DNA of 26,195 nt from a virus. The stretch is from positions 1 to 26,195 of the IMG/VR virus record IMGVR_UViG_3300044801_000304. One strand, given 5' to 3'. Below are positions 17,201 to 24,843 of the stretch, piece after piece. Position 1 is the first letter of the stretch. Each line of letters begins with the position of its first letter. The translations under genes were made by a program, and so were the position numbers. The notes below the pieces were generated by a model. That model was not told the DNA's origin, did not search any database, and saw nothing but the letters and a program-made list of their open reading frames with translations.

Positions 17201-17392
17201 ACCCTTTTGGGCACTCCCGTAACGCTGCCGCCTCGACCGCCATGTCCGGCTGGAACAATTCAATCCACTTTGGCCGCATTTAATGGAGAAAACCCGAATG
17301 GCAGTTGGGCGTTGTATATTAACGACAATGCCGCCCTCAACGTCGGGACGATTCTAAACGGTTTCGACCTGACAATTACGACAACGATGTAA
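14219..17392 (+). CDS. Large multi-domain adhesin with VWA and P domains
   Basis: The 1057-residue product appears to be a tail adhesin. A Gly/Ser linker (about 15-25) is followed by a bacterial Ig-like segment (55-138). A von Willebrand A domain follows (about 145-430) with a complete-looking metal site: D153-x-S155-x-S157, Thr328 and D356 in SDGE. A DUF642/carbohydrate-binding-like beta sandwich lies at about 436-600, and a discoidin (F5/8 C)-like segment (FILYGSNDGINWVILDT) at about 700-795. Two DUF5977-like repeats lie at about 796-890. A P/Homo B-type domain spans about 895-1057 (GLYHTWPDDIGMVLMSPAGT and NPNGSWALYINDNA). ATG 14219 overlaps the previous stop. Role inferred: metal-dependent binding to host surface glycan or protein. 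Confidence 0.78.
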   Translation: MNFDTLNIADCIIPAGSGGSGGSGGGQPPDPRCSDAGFAASNPSICGSLAYLIIKPGIALVCKLGSINFSVFLYQNGIETEVTDGLTFTSSDEDILAIGVHTGAATGLAEGDVNVTVTRNGLTATSLITVLVAECGSGCECDAIHVKTSILIDDSKSMGLAFGGGYQSRLAFANAVALDYADKIIQTCGTSECVNLIPDGAMYGGNGSSSYVYLLVSVGIVTVGNIYQITWGANDSVLQNDPNSISSPGVGQTSTFVPGAQCELIGIAKSPVTATICNPNTGIGPVPKDSIKVWSFSDVVDEISTGYLTDTTELATEINGITQTQDMTDLGAILLAAVNDMIAAAADEKVIVLISDGEQTVTTDVQPILDTATLFKAAGGIIICIGLRASGTGYDLLSRIATGGFFLNAFSTNTQDILDGLNYLKSILCAGDCMTIAETTNSGALDYSSFINWEVIAGQVNLVGNGFLDFQPGNGLYVDMMGGAAGTIRSIDTFSLVAGRTYRISFEAAGNSRLDTPGANQNILVSILNSDPTVPSNLATIFSHVVSPNWDDPFTAFSFSFTAAFDVDVKVLFQQLYDTSFTGEWHGNLLDDIKFEEVSSFTTLLTDNFDGENPTSQPGNAYGAYCTSEVPGLQLQDPNPLPNVEVGTNPPPTTTYTSTKTACATCPSGNISLLTPRVVIPATYDDTSTPGTIVETYLSAVVASGYSVVVFQDVTQNWIGPQSFILYGSNDGINWVILDTQTGLSWANSASEVERDFSIPLTAAYTQFKMTTNSSLSMYRRFSFGINGSYVNVLGPTQVCQSATAASQISQADADNQATAAALALAQAGLNCVQAFTSTQQFTASCPAGSLGSSVTRSASATSLISQTDADNIALAAATAAANAALFCSDSNNSQKITINDNAVATPYPSVKFVSGQTGLISKVTVSINGLYHTWPDDIGMVLMSPAGTLVYLMGRCGGGFQVGTPTAGINLVFDDSAATNLPATLIAAGTYKPTLLGTPVTLPPRPPCPAGTIQSTLAAFNGENPNGSWALYINDNAALNVGTILNGFDLTITTTM
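14264..14290 (+). repeat. Three 9-bp GGCGGCAGC-like tandem units
   Basis: Three near-identical 9-base units (ggtagcggc, ggcagcggc, ggcagcggc) encode the Gly/Ser-rich linker near the adhesin's N terminus. Copy-number change would keep the frame and alter linker length only. Confidence 0.6.
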
Positions 17393-17398
17393 ACCAGT

Positions 17399-19264
17399 AT
17401 GCCAGATGCTTACAAAACGATTTCCCTGACACCGCTGACTGGAATTTTCGACGCCAGAAGCAGTGTTGACGCCGAACCGTCCGGCGCTTTTGTCTGGAAA
17501 CAGGATTTTGAAATAAGTCCTGATGGAAAACTTCGGCAGGCGCATGGATTTTCAAAGCCTTACAATATCAATCCACTTGTTCAGAATATCGGCGGCGTGC
17601 CCTGTCCCTATGCAAATTGGGATTGGCACAATCAAGGAGTGGCCGTGGCGAGCCGCGAGCCGCCAACCATGTTGTTTGCTTCCACAACAAACGATGGTGT
17701 CAGGAAGCTCGTTCTGGGAACAAAAACCCGACTCATGTTGATGGATGAGTCGGCGGGTTCATGGTCGCAACTTAACCCGTCTGCACTTGGAAATGATGGA
17801 ACGACCAATCTGACACAAACCAGATTTCACGCCGCCGAATTGCAAAACAAGGTGGTCTTTACAAATGGACTAGACGATGTTCAATACTACGATTTGATTG
17901 CGGCAACATTTGGGCCGATACCCGGTCTGGCAACAGCATCGGAAACTGGCGGGACAGTCACACAGGCAAAGGTTGTGATTCAATGGCAGGGTGTTGTTTT
18001 CCTGATGAATGTAGTGGAAGATGGGGTTCGCGTTTCCAGCCGAATCAGATGGTCGGACTTGAACGATGTTCTCAATTGGGGTGCTGGTTTATCTTCAATT
18101 TCAGATTATCAGGATTTGGATTACGGTGAGGAAATCTTGGGTGCTGTTCCTTTGGGCGGTGCGCTTATTGTTTTGACAAATCAAAGTCTTTGGCGTTGCA
18201 CTTTCTCGATTGATTCTGGAAGTCCGGGCGATCCGCTTGCCGTCCCGCCGGTCCTTGCAATTGCCCCATCGGCTGTTTTGAATTGCGTAAAGTTCTACAC
18301 TGACCCGAAGAATCAAAGCCGTTGTTTGGCTTATCCAAATTCCTTGGTTTCGACTGGCTCGGAAATATATTATGCCGGTTCGGATGGAATATATGAATAC
18401 GATGTTTACAAATTGATGCCCGATATAATCGAATGGATTCATCGGGCAGATGTTTTGGTCTTTGACGACCCTGCAATATCGGTCACGGCAATTGACAAGA
18501 CTTGTTGCAACTCTCCCGTTGCCGAATATCGTTCCGACACAAAAGAGATTCACTTTTCGTGGCCGTCCCCGGATTTGGTTCAAGTTGGCTCTGATAGCTG
18601 CGATGCCATCCAGCCGATTCAGGGCAGTGGCATCAACAGGCATACGCTGGTAATAAACACCGGCTTTACCACTTGTGATTATCGGGAATATGGCAGCACG
18701 GCAATGGTCAATTTCAAATCTGATGTTGGTTCGGAGGCCAGTTGTAATCAGTCCATTTTGTTTCTTGGAGCAAACGGAACGGATTTCTGTTTGAAACAGT
18801 TTGGGGTTGGTTATGCGTGGGAGATTTACGATCCGACGATTGATTCCTATGCGATGACTGGATATAGTCCATTGTTGAGGGGCGTTTTTCCTTTTGGAAC
18901 TTTTGACAAAGACAAGTTTTTGAAAAGTTTCCGAATTGATTGCATTCCAGATGGCGACACCGGAACGGTGTTCCGGCTTAGAATTGGAACGTCTTACAAG
19001 GCCGTGAATCCAAATTCAAACGATGCCAGTTGCGGGATTCTCTGGACACAGTTTTCCGACAAGGCGATAAAATGCCCAGACCAGGCAACGCTCACGGCAT
19101 ACGCAACAACAAAAACGAGGCCCACCGATGATTTTAAGTGGAGTTTCCTGCTGAGGGGACGACTGCTTTATTACGAAATTACCATCGCCATGCCCGACGG
19201 CGCTGCGGCAAATTCTGGTGGTGTTTCGTTGAGCCGGTTTGATGTCCAAGCGTTGCAGGTTTAG
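17399..19264 (+). CDS. Tail nozzle / head-closure-like protein
   Basis: The 621-residue product is beta-rich throughout and resembles podovirus tail tubular or nozzle proteins of the T7 gp12/P22 gp10 type. Segments such as RIRWSDLNDVLNWG, GGALIVLTNQSLWRCTF and EIYYAGSDGIYEYD match the repeated blades of these proteins. These proteins seal the portal channel and extend the short tail. The ATG lies six bases after the adhesin stop, so the two genes are probably cotranscribed. It is the last gene before the 1.3 kb gene-poor island. Family assignment is by pattern and order. Confidence 0.7.
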   Translation: MPDAYKTISLTPLTGIFDARSSVDAEPSGAFVWKQDFEISPDGKLRQAHGFSKPYNINPLVQNIGGVPCPYANWDWHNQGVAVASREPPTMLFASTTNDGVRKLVLGTKTRLMLMDESAGSWSQLNPSALGNDGTTNLTQTRFHAAELQNKVVFTNGLDDVQYYDLIAATFGPIPGLATASETGGTVTQAKVVIQWQGVVFLMNVVEDGVRVSSRIRWSDLNDVLNWGAGLSSISDYQDLDYGEEILGAVPLGGALIVLTNQSLWRCTFSIDSGSPGDPLAVPPVLAIAPSAVLNCVKFYTDPKNQSRCLAYPNSLVSTGSEIYYAGSDGIYEYDVYKLMPDIIEWIHRADVLVFDDPAISVTAIDKTCCNSPVAEYRSDTKEIHFSWPSPDLVQVGSDSCDAIQPIQGSGINRHTLVINTGFTTCDYREYGSTAMVNFKSDVGSEASCNQSILFLGANGTDFCLKQFGVGYAWEIYDPTIDSYAMTGYSPLLRGVFPFGTFDKDKFLKSFRIDCIPDGDTGTVFRLRIGTSYKAVNPNSNDASCGILWTQFSDKAIKCPDQATLTAYATTKTRPTDDFKWSFLLRGRLLYYEITIAMPDGAAANSGGVSLSRFDVQALQV

Positions 19265-19466
19265 GATAAAACAAAACCAGAAGGCGGGGGGTCATTTGTC
19301 GTTTGGCGTCGGGGGTTGTGGGGTTGAATCTTTAGCTTTGACGTGGGGGGAGATTGTTGTAGGGGCCAAAATAACCAGTGATGTCATTTTCGCGCATGGC
19401 CACAACCAAATCATAATTCAAGTTGATGTTAATCTGTTGTTTTAAGACTGTTTCCTAGATTCTCAA

Positions 19467-19790
19467 AGAGACCTTTCCTTGCGATAGTCGCAAGGTCTCT
19501 AAGCGGTCGGTTTATCAATCGTTCTGTTTCCTGAGTTCCCAATTTCAACCACACCTTGCATCGTGTAACGCACTCAGGAGCAGATTTGAGGCGCGTCTGC
19601 AAGTTCCATGCTGCTCTGCTGTCGGGAGTCACACCCGACTTGACTGTGCGGTGGAAAGGTCTTAAAAGGCCGCACAACAAACGATTAACAACCGAACGGT
19701 TCATTGTTGACGGGAAAAAGCGCCCACTCGCCCTGCCAAGGCTTCGCTCTTGCGGGCGAAAGGTCGTTTTACCGACAACGAGTGGGACGC
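19467..19790. other. Cluster of strong RNA stems
   Basis: Stem 1: AGAGAC (19467-19472) with GTCTCT (19495-19500), and inside it CTTGCGA (19478-19484) with TCGCAAG (19488-19494). Stem 2: GTCGGG (19621-19626) with CCCGAC (19634-19639). Stem 3: TGTGCGG (19645-19651) with CCGCACA (19670-19676). Stem 4: GCG CCCACTCG (19719-19729) with CGAGTGGG, a bulged A, and CGC (19779-19790), enclosing smaller hairpins. Read on the minus strand, stem 4 is followed by CTTTTTCCC, so it could also serve as a terminator for a minus transcript. No known RNA family is recognised. Confidence 0.45.
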
Positions 19791-19885
19791 AAGATTTTGA
19801 AAGTCTCGCTCGCACCCGGCTTGGCAGCACGGTCAACGAACAAGGTGAATCTAAACTCATTTTAGAATCTTTGCAAGTGTTATTT

Positions 19886-20080
19886 TCAGGCCGCTTGACC
19901 GCTTGTTCCAGAAGCCGCCTTGGGAGCTTTCGGGGCGCGCTTTTGGCCCTTGGCGTGCGGAGTGCCCTTGACGGCCTTGGCCAGCGTAATCGTGGCGTGG
20001 CCGGCCACTGGCGGCGTCAGAAAGGCCATTCCGGTTAACAGGAAGCAACTGATGGTGATGATTGATGTGATTTTTCTCAT
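19886..20080 (-). CDS. Small secreted Ala/Lys-rich protein
   Basis: The 64-residue product begins with a typical signal peptide: MRK, then a hydrophobic stretch (ITSIITISCFLLTGMAFL) and a likely cleavage near PVAGHA. The mature part is short, basic and Ala/Lys/Pro-rich (KGQKRAPKAPKAASG). Codon third positions look richer in G/C than in neighbouring phage genes, hinting at host origin. A longer upstream start would add a poorly fitting 14-residue extension. No function is recognised; a periplasmic basic peptide fits the sequence. Opposite orientation to its neighbours suggests independent expression, for example as a prophage-borne cargo gene. Confidence 0.5.
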   Translation of the reverse strand: MRKITSIITISCFLLTGMAFLTPPVAGHATITLAKAVKGTPHAKGQKRAPKAPKAASGTSGQAA

Positions 20081-20394
20081 ATTTCGATGTTTGGTTATGT
20101 GTTTATTATTGCTAACGCCCAAACGTGCCAGAAGTGGCGCACATTGTCAACAGCTAAAATCAACTTTCTTTTGTCTGAAAGCATGGCATATTGCTGGCAT
20201 TGGCTACATTCCGTAAAAAATCAATCCGGGCGTGTCGGTGGTTTCGTGCGATAGTGATTGCGGCCCTTTGGGGAATGACAAGATTTTCGATTGGCGAGAT
20301 GTGGTTTGCGGCGGGGTCAATTTGTGGAGCCATCTTTGCAAATAAGCAAGGCGACGCGAGCCGGACATTGTATATCCGACGATTGCTGGTTTGC

Positions 20395-20427
20395 CGCCGC
20401 TGCCCGGTTTTTAGTCGGCGCTTTTTT
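20395..20427 (+). terminator. Probable rho-independent terminator in the island
   Basis: CGCCGCT (20395-20401) pairs with AG-CGGCG (20413-20420, one bulged T) around an 11-base loop, followed by C and six T residues. It would end plus transcripts arriving from the tail operon or from a short RNA inside the island, and implies a new promoter before 20574. Confidence 0.45.
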
Positions 20428-20573
20428 ACCTGTGGCAGCCCATTCAGCACACATCCTCAAAATGGTTGCTGGTGTTTCCTTCCGGTTTTGGCTGGAATTA
20501 AATCTGAAAGGTGCTGGCTCCGCGATAAAACCACATCATCCGGTGGCTGGCCGGCTAAATATATGAGAAAATC

Positions 20574-21080
20574 ATGGACGAAACACTGATACAGCCCACC
20601 TACAAGCCAACATTCGGAGAAGCCCTTTTGGATGACGTTGATCCCCTGCGCGGAGTTCTACGACCTGAACAGCGCGCCGTAATTATGAAGATTGAGGACG
20701 CTGACGCCCTGAAAGCGATGCTTTATCAGAACCTCGGCGACATCGTAAATGTGGATATTCCCACGGCGGAAAAGGTGTTTGGAAAGTTGCTGATGCGTAA
20801 ATTTGAACTTCCACAAATTCTGATGACGTGGCATTTCATAACTATACTTGAATGCCGTAATTGCATCGAAGATTGCACGAAGTTGATGAACGATAAAACG
20901 CTGACAGGAACGGAAAGAGTTAATGCTGGAAAGCTAAGATTTGAAGCAAACAAGGCGTTGAACAGAATGATTTTGAATGCCCAAAAACTCGCCAAAACCG
21001 TTGGTGCTTTGACAATATACCGAGGCAAGTCCGAAGTTGTCAAAAAGCCCAAAAATGACGCGCCTTCTTTTGATTCCTGA
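20574..21080 (+). CDS. Hypothetical helical protein
   Basis: The 168-residue product is mainly helical, with charged N-terminal segments and a Lys-rich C terminus. A helical pair near residues 105-145 (GTERVNAGKLRFEANKALNR) could support oligomerisation. No family is recognised. A small terminase subunit is one possibility because none is seen near the large subunit and the size and helix content fit, but no helix-turn-helix motif is clear and the location is distant. ATG is preceded by A/T-rich sequence (gagaaaatc). A weak terminator follows it. Confidence 0.65.
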   Translation: MDETLIQPTYKPTFGEALLDDVDPLRGVLRPEQRAVIMKIEDADALKAMLYQNLGDIVNVDIPTAEKVFGKLLMRKFELPQILMTWHFITILECRNCIEDCTKLMNDKTLTGTERVNAGKLRFEANKALNRMILNAQKLAKTVGALTIYRGKSEVVKKPKNDAPSFDS

Positions 21081-21083
21081 AAT

Positions 21084-21104
21084 GAGCCAAAGTGGCTTTT
21101 TATT
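21084..21104 (+). terminator. Weak terminator-like hairpin
   Basis: AGCCA (21085-21089) pairs with TGGCT (21093-21097) around a three-base loop, followed by TTTTTATT. The five-base stem is short, so termination is probably partial. Confidence 0.3.
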
Positions 21105-21143
21105 GGATTGGAAAAAGCTGTTATTTGTGGCACAGTTCTGAAT

Positions 21144-21521
21144 ATGGCTCTTGACCCTGAAGGTAATTATTACGCCGAACTGCCTGACCCGCCCCTTGGG
21201 GGTGCTGGTTACGGCGGTCAAATCACACATGGGAACGGCGCTCCTGGTGCCAATACGCCCATTTCATCCGGTTACATTGACGATATGAACGGCAATTTTT
21301 ACACCAACACCACCGGCACATCCGGCGGATGGGTTTTGAGCACGGGTGGTAGCGGTGGCACGATTCAAGTCATCAAGGGTGCTTTCGATAATCCAAATGG
21401 CAACGTGACTCCGACCAATGCTGCTGCCGGAGCGATTTACTATCGGGATCAAGCCGTGCCGGTTCAATTTTGGGCGTGGTCAGTCAGTGGCCAAAGTTGG
21501 TTCGCCGTTGTTACCGTTTAA
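21144..21521 (+). CDS. Short Gly-rich fibre-like protein
   Basis: The 125-residue product is rich in Gly, Asn and Thr and contains tail-fibre-style phrases: DDMNGNFYTNTTGTSGGWVL and a following repeat-like unit (GAFDNPNGNVTPTNAAAGAIYY). Such units form short beta segments in fibres and spikes. The ATG at 21144 is preferred; an upstream TTG at 21108 is less likely. Its stop overlaps the next gene's first ATG (TAATG), so it is coupled to the large fibre-like gene. It may be a fibre-attachment or chaperone-like partner. Confidence 0.6.
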   Translation: MALDPEGNYYAELPDPPLGGAGYGGQITHGNGAPGANTPISSGYIDDMNGNFYTNTTGTSGGWVLSTGGSGGTIQVIKGAFDNPNGNVTPTNAAAGAIYYRDQAVPVQFWAWSVSGQSWFAVVTV

Positions 21522-24187
21522 TGATGGTGTGCGGCACAGATTTTATGAAAAAAATACTCGCTTCTGTTTTTCTAGCAACCCTTACCCTGTCGTTATTTGG
21601 ACAGGTTAAACAGTCCGGCTGGACCGGCACAACCAATCCGGCCACCGCCCGATCCTCGTTGGGTTTGGGAACCGCTGCCACGCACGATGTTGGAGATTTT
21701 CCAACGACCAATACTCTTATAGCCAATGCCACCACCTCGGCAACGGCGACGAATGCACGGCAGTTACTCGACGCTGCTGGGAACGTCATCACACATTCGA
21801 TCATAACATCATATATTACGAATACAGTTGCCGCCCTGGACTATTCCCGAATTTGGGGAACCAATCCAGCCGCACCTATGTATGGTGGAAATGGCTGGTC
21901 TTACACAAACAGCGGAGGATATTTTACTAATGCTGCACTATTCGTAATTGGTTATACCAACTCGGATGCTGCATGGGAAAACGGGCCGATGCCTTTTTCT
22001 AGTCTTAATGTGGACAACACCGGGCCAGATCATTATATATTGGCAAGCGCCCCCGCCAATGTGTTAGCATTGCAAAATGCAGCGTGGAGTCCAAACAACG
22101 TTCTGGGTACTTATTATACCTTCTTCTTCACAAATTTGGTGACTATTATCACCACCAATGTCGTTTCTTCTTATACCGGTACCGCGTCTCAGGCGACGAA
22201 TGCCACCACCGCCACCACTGCGGTAATGGCGACGAACACGCCAAACACCGTCATTATTTGCAGTGGCAGTCAGATGTCTCAGCCTTGGTTTTATGATGAC
22301 TTTTCAACCAATAAATTTTATGTAGGTCCAATCGCCAGTCTCGGCGTGATTGCAAGTTCCGGTAGACCGAAATGCTCATGGACGGTTGGCCAGACTGGCG
22401 GTGCGGTTATTAACAATCAAGAGTATATTCCTTATGTCTATAATGTGCGGGCTAACTTGACGCTTAATACAAACCTGCCTGTGTCGGGCACCAATGCCGC
22501 AGGGTGGGCGTTGGTCGTTTATGGACGAGTTCCCAGATATTCAATTACAAGCGACACCGCGGATTATGGCGATGGTGCTGGACTTATATTTGGTTTTTCT
22601 ACGAACGCTAGCTATGTTCTAACGATTGGTGGTTCATACGCTACAGGGTGTGGGATGTACCTTTTCTCTCCATCTGGCCGGACCTATTCTTATGAAGATT
22701 GGTGGTTCACGCCGGACACGGAAATTGGGCTTTGCACAGAACTTCTTACCAATGGGTTTTGCCTGAAAATACAGGGTGGAAACTTTGATGACCAAGGTTG
22801 TGTTCTTGGGTCACAAAACTGGTTTGAGATTTACAGATACCAGACAAACAATGCCAACTGGTTGACCAATTTAGCCGCGTATGTTGGGGCGGAGTGGTAT
22901 AATGGTATTGCGATTTCGCGGGTTGAGATTTACTCGAATTGGGTGGACAGCGGAAGCGCGTCGTTGGTTTATGATGGCATGGACTATTATTGCAAGGCCC
23001 ATGTGCCCGATATTATCTACGACACTTTCGGCAATCATGTGTGTTCGTTTGAAAGCCATTCTTACACCAACGGTGACAGCGGTCCGGTTTCACAGACATG
23101 GCTTTCGATTCAAGCCGCAAATGGAATGTGGTCATCCCCCACTCTAGTTGCTGGAAGTGCTACTAATGCTGTGTATAGTACGGCCACCAATGCTGCGTGC
23201 CTGTCCATGTTGAATGGGCAGCTTGTTGTTTTGTTTCAACACACAACTGGCAATTATGTAACCAACTATTTTACATCTTACAAGGCTGTGTATATTACCA
23301 ATGGAGCAATCACACTCGGAGCGCAGCAGGAGTTTAACGTCACAAATCTTTCCGCTCTTGTTCCCACGCTGTTGTCGGCAACGAACATTGCCATTTGCAG
23401 CCCAATTATCACTGCGCCGGATGGATATTCTGCGGTATTTGCGCCCATGCTCAACACCAACGGACAGGAAAAGTTTGCATATTGCCTTCGATGCGCACCG
23501 AACGACACTAATTGGTGTGCTTATCAAATCAATAATCAAGATTGGGGAACAGATTCTCAAGAGGGCTGCCTGTTTATTATGTCCGATGGCAACTTGGGCG
23601 CAGTAGAACGTAAAGTCACAGGGGCGGCTCAATGGCAGTCCAGCACCAACAGTGGTTTAAGCTGGGGCGCGGGGCTTGTTTGTCCCTGGAGTGCTTCTGA
23701 TATGCGTCCATCTGCCTGTTCTTTGCCTGGTGGACAGGTGGCTTTTGTTGGAGCAGACAACCCCGCCCAAGCAGATAACGGACGTTATATGGGATGTATA
23801 TGGATTGCACAAGTAACCGTCACAAACGGCATTGTATTGCAAAGTAAGATACCAACCTATGGGATAACGAATACTTATTCCTTTAACTATCCTCGCATTA
23901 TTTACCATAATGGAAACTTGGAAACGGTGTGGGCTGAGAATTTTGGAGCCATGTACACCATTTGCAGCGGCATACATTTTAATTCACAGCCGCTTGACCA
24001 GTCATGGAGGATTGCAGCTATCAACGCTAAAAAACAAGCCTTGTCGCGTGCTGACCGACAGGGGGCTCCTGGCCCGACGAACATTCCGCCATCGGCGCTC
24101 ACTCCGCAATTCTCAACGAACATAACCGTCGCGGGTGTTGGAACATTTCGTTTCACCAACGGAGTTTTGGGAGGATTCACACCATGA
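21521..24187 (+). CDS. Sialidase-like tail fibre with N-terminal signal peptide
   Basis: The product is 888 residues from ATG 21521, or 880 from ATG 21545. The second start begins with a clear signal peptide (MKKILASVFLATLTLSLFG). The segment after it contains the tail-fibre phrase NPATARSSLGLGTAATHDVG. From about residue 260 the chain is beta-rich and resembles a sialidase-type propeller: HVPDIIYDTFGNHVCSF, TWLSIQAANGMWSSPTLV, and a degenerate Asp-box S-T-N-S-G-L-S-W at 708-715 where Asn replaces the usual Asp. It is rich in Thr and Asn. Role inferred: binding or cutting host glycans. A signal peptide on a fibre protein is unusual; the TAATG overlap supports 21521, the signal peptide supports 21545. 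Confidence 0.72.
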   Translation: MMVCGTDFMKKILASVFLATLTLSLFGQVKQSGWTGTTNPATARSSLGLGTAATHDVGDFPTTNTLIANATTSATATNARQLLDAAGNVITHSIITSYITNTVAALDYSRIWGTNPAAPMYGGNGWSYTNSGGYFTNAALFVIGYTNSDAAWENGPMPFSSLNVDNTGPDHYILASAPANVLALQNAAWSPNNVLGTYYTFFFTNLVTIITTNVVSSYTGTASQATNATTATTAVMATNTPNTVIICSGSQMSQPWFYDDFSTNKFYVGPIASLGVIASSGRPKCSWTVGQTGGAVINNQEYIPYVYNVRANLTLNTNLPVSGTNAAGWALVVYGRVPRYSITSDTADYGDGAGLIFGFSTNASYVLTIGGSYATGCGMYLFSPSGRTYSYEDWWFTPDTEIGLCTELLTNGFCLKIQGGNFDDQGCVLGSQNWFEIYRYQTNNANWLTNLAAYVGAEWYNGIAISRVEIYSNWVDSGSASLVYDGMDYYCKAHVPDIIYDTFGNHVCSFESHSYTNGDSGPVSQTWLSIQAANGMWSSPTLVAGSATNAVYSTATNAACLSMLNGQLVVLFQHTTGNYVTNYFTSYKAVYITNGAITLGAQQEFNVTNLSALVPTLLSATNIAICSPIITAPDGYSAVFAPMLNTNGQEKFAYCLRCAPNDTNWCAYQINNQDWGTDSQEGCLFIMSDGNLGAVERKVTGAAQWQSSTNSGLSWGAGLVCPWSASDMRPSACSLPGGQVAFVGADNPAQADNGRYMGCIWIAQVTVTNGIVLQSKIPTYGITNTYSFNYPRIIYHNGNLETVWAENFGAMYTICSGIHFNSQPLDQSWRIAAINAKKQALSRADRQGAPGPTNIPPSALTPQFSTNITVAGVGTFRFTNGVLGGFTP

Positions 24188-24801
24188 CCATGAGCGCCGA
24201 AACCAAAGCATTCACAGAAGCGACTGGACTGGTGACGCTGTTCATCATGTCACTTGTCGCCGCGTTGCTGCTCTCCGGGTGCGCGACGCGGGCGGTTGCC
24301 ACGAAGTTTTTAGTCATCACGCCGCCGAAAACACAAAAGGCTCCGGCCCTGAACGCCAAACAATCGGCTCAATTGATGAACCTGTCGCTGCCAAAACATC
24401 CTGTTCAGCGCACGCTCACGGTCGTCTGCAACCCGGTCGCGGGAGCCAGCAGTTACGGCTGGGCTTGGGGCACGAATTCGACTTCAACGGCTGCAACAAA
24501 CTGGACAGCTTCTCCGCAAATAACCGTCGGCAATCTGCCGCCGGCGGGCCGGGTCTGGCTGTGGTGCTGTGTGTCGGTCGGGACGAACGTCTCGCCTTGG
24601 AGCGCGCCGACCACATTCTCGAAGTTCGTGTCGGCCTGGCAGATGTGCGCCACAGGCGCATGTCGAATCGCCGGCAACATCGCCGGTCCGTGGACATTGC
24701 TAACCAATTACACCGAGACGGTCATTCCCGGCAGCACAACAGGCTCACGGTTCCTGTCAGGCATGGTTGCCACCACAATCACACAAGTTCCAATGCCATG
24801 A
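24184..24801 (+). CDS. Lipoprotein with fibronectin-like domain
   Basis: The 205-residue product has an N-terminal hydrophobic segment ending in a lipobox LLSGC (Cys33), predicting lipid attachment and export. Residues about 75-145 form a beta-rich fibronectin III-like domain (LTVVCNPVAGASSYGWAW). The start ATG overlaps the fibre stop (ATGA). In a phage, such a lipoprotein beside small membrane proteins could be an outer-membrane spanin-like lysis factor or a superinfection-exclusion protein; length is larger than classic Rz1. Function not settled. Confidence 0.68.
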   Translation: MTMSAETKAFTEATGLVTLFIMSLVAALLLSGCATRAVATKFLVITPPKTQKAPALNAKQSAQLMNLSLPKHPVQRTLTVVCNPVAGASSYGWAWGTNSTSTAATNWTASPQITVGNLPPAGRVWLWCCVSVGTNVSPWSAPTTFSKFVSAWQMCATGACRIAGNIAGPWTLLTNYTETVIPGSTTGSRFLSGMVATTITQVPMP

Positions 24802-24843
24802 CTGCTTTTATTCCCATACTGGTCAACCTCAACGAAAGGGTGA

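Larger units (their letters stand above)
19265..20573. other. Gene-poor structured island
   Basis: About 1.3 kb with no confident long gene on plus. It contains at least four strong inverted-repeat stems (19467-19790), a minus-strand small secreted-protein gene (19886-20080) and a plus-strand terminator (20395-20427). Open frames present here are Cys/Arg-rich or cross the terminator and are unlikely to be genes. On the minus strand a frame ending at 19332 reads plausibly (LNYDLVVAMRENDITGYFGP) but has no clear start and may be a gene remnant. The region could be a host-derived repetitive element, a regulatory or non-coding RNA locus, or acquired cargo. Confidence 0.6.

Noticed and set aside
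19429-19860. 143-residue minus open frame across the stem cluster
   Set aside because: Its translation covers several strong inverted repeats and is Arg/Leu/Ser-rich without a domain; structured RNA or a repeat is a better reading.
20160-20450. 96-residue minus open frame in the island
   Set aside because: No recognisable domain and no supporting start context; it spans the plus terminator stem.
20191-20589. 132-residue plus open frame in the island
   Set aside because: Begins with TTG, is Cys/Arg-rich, and runs through a probable terminator at 20395-20427.
21470-24187. Diversity-generating retroelement target in the fibre-like gene
   Set aside because: No reverse transcriptase and no template/variable repeat pair seen in the window.
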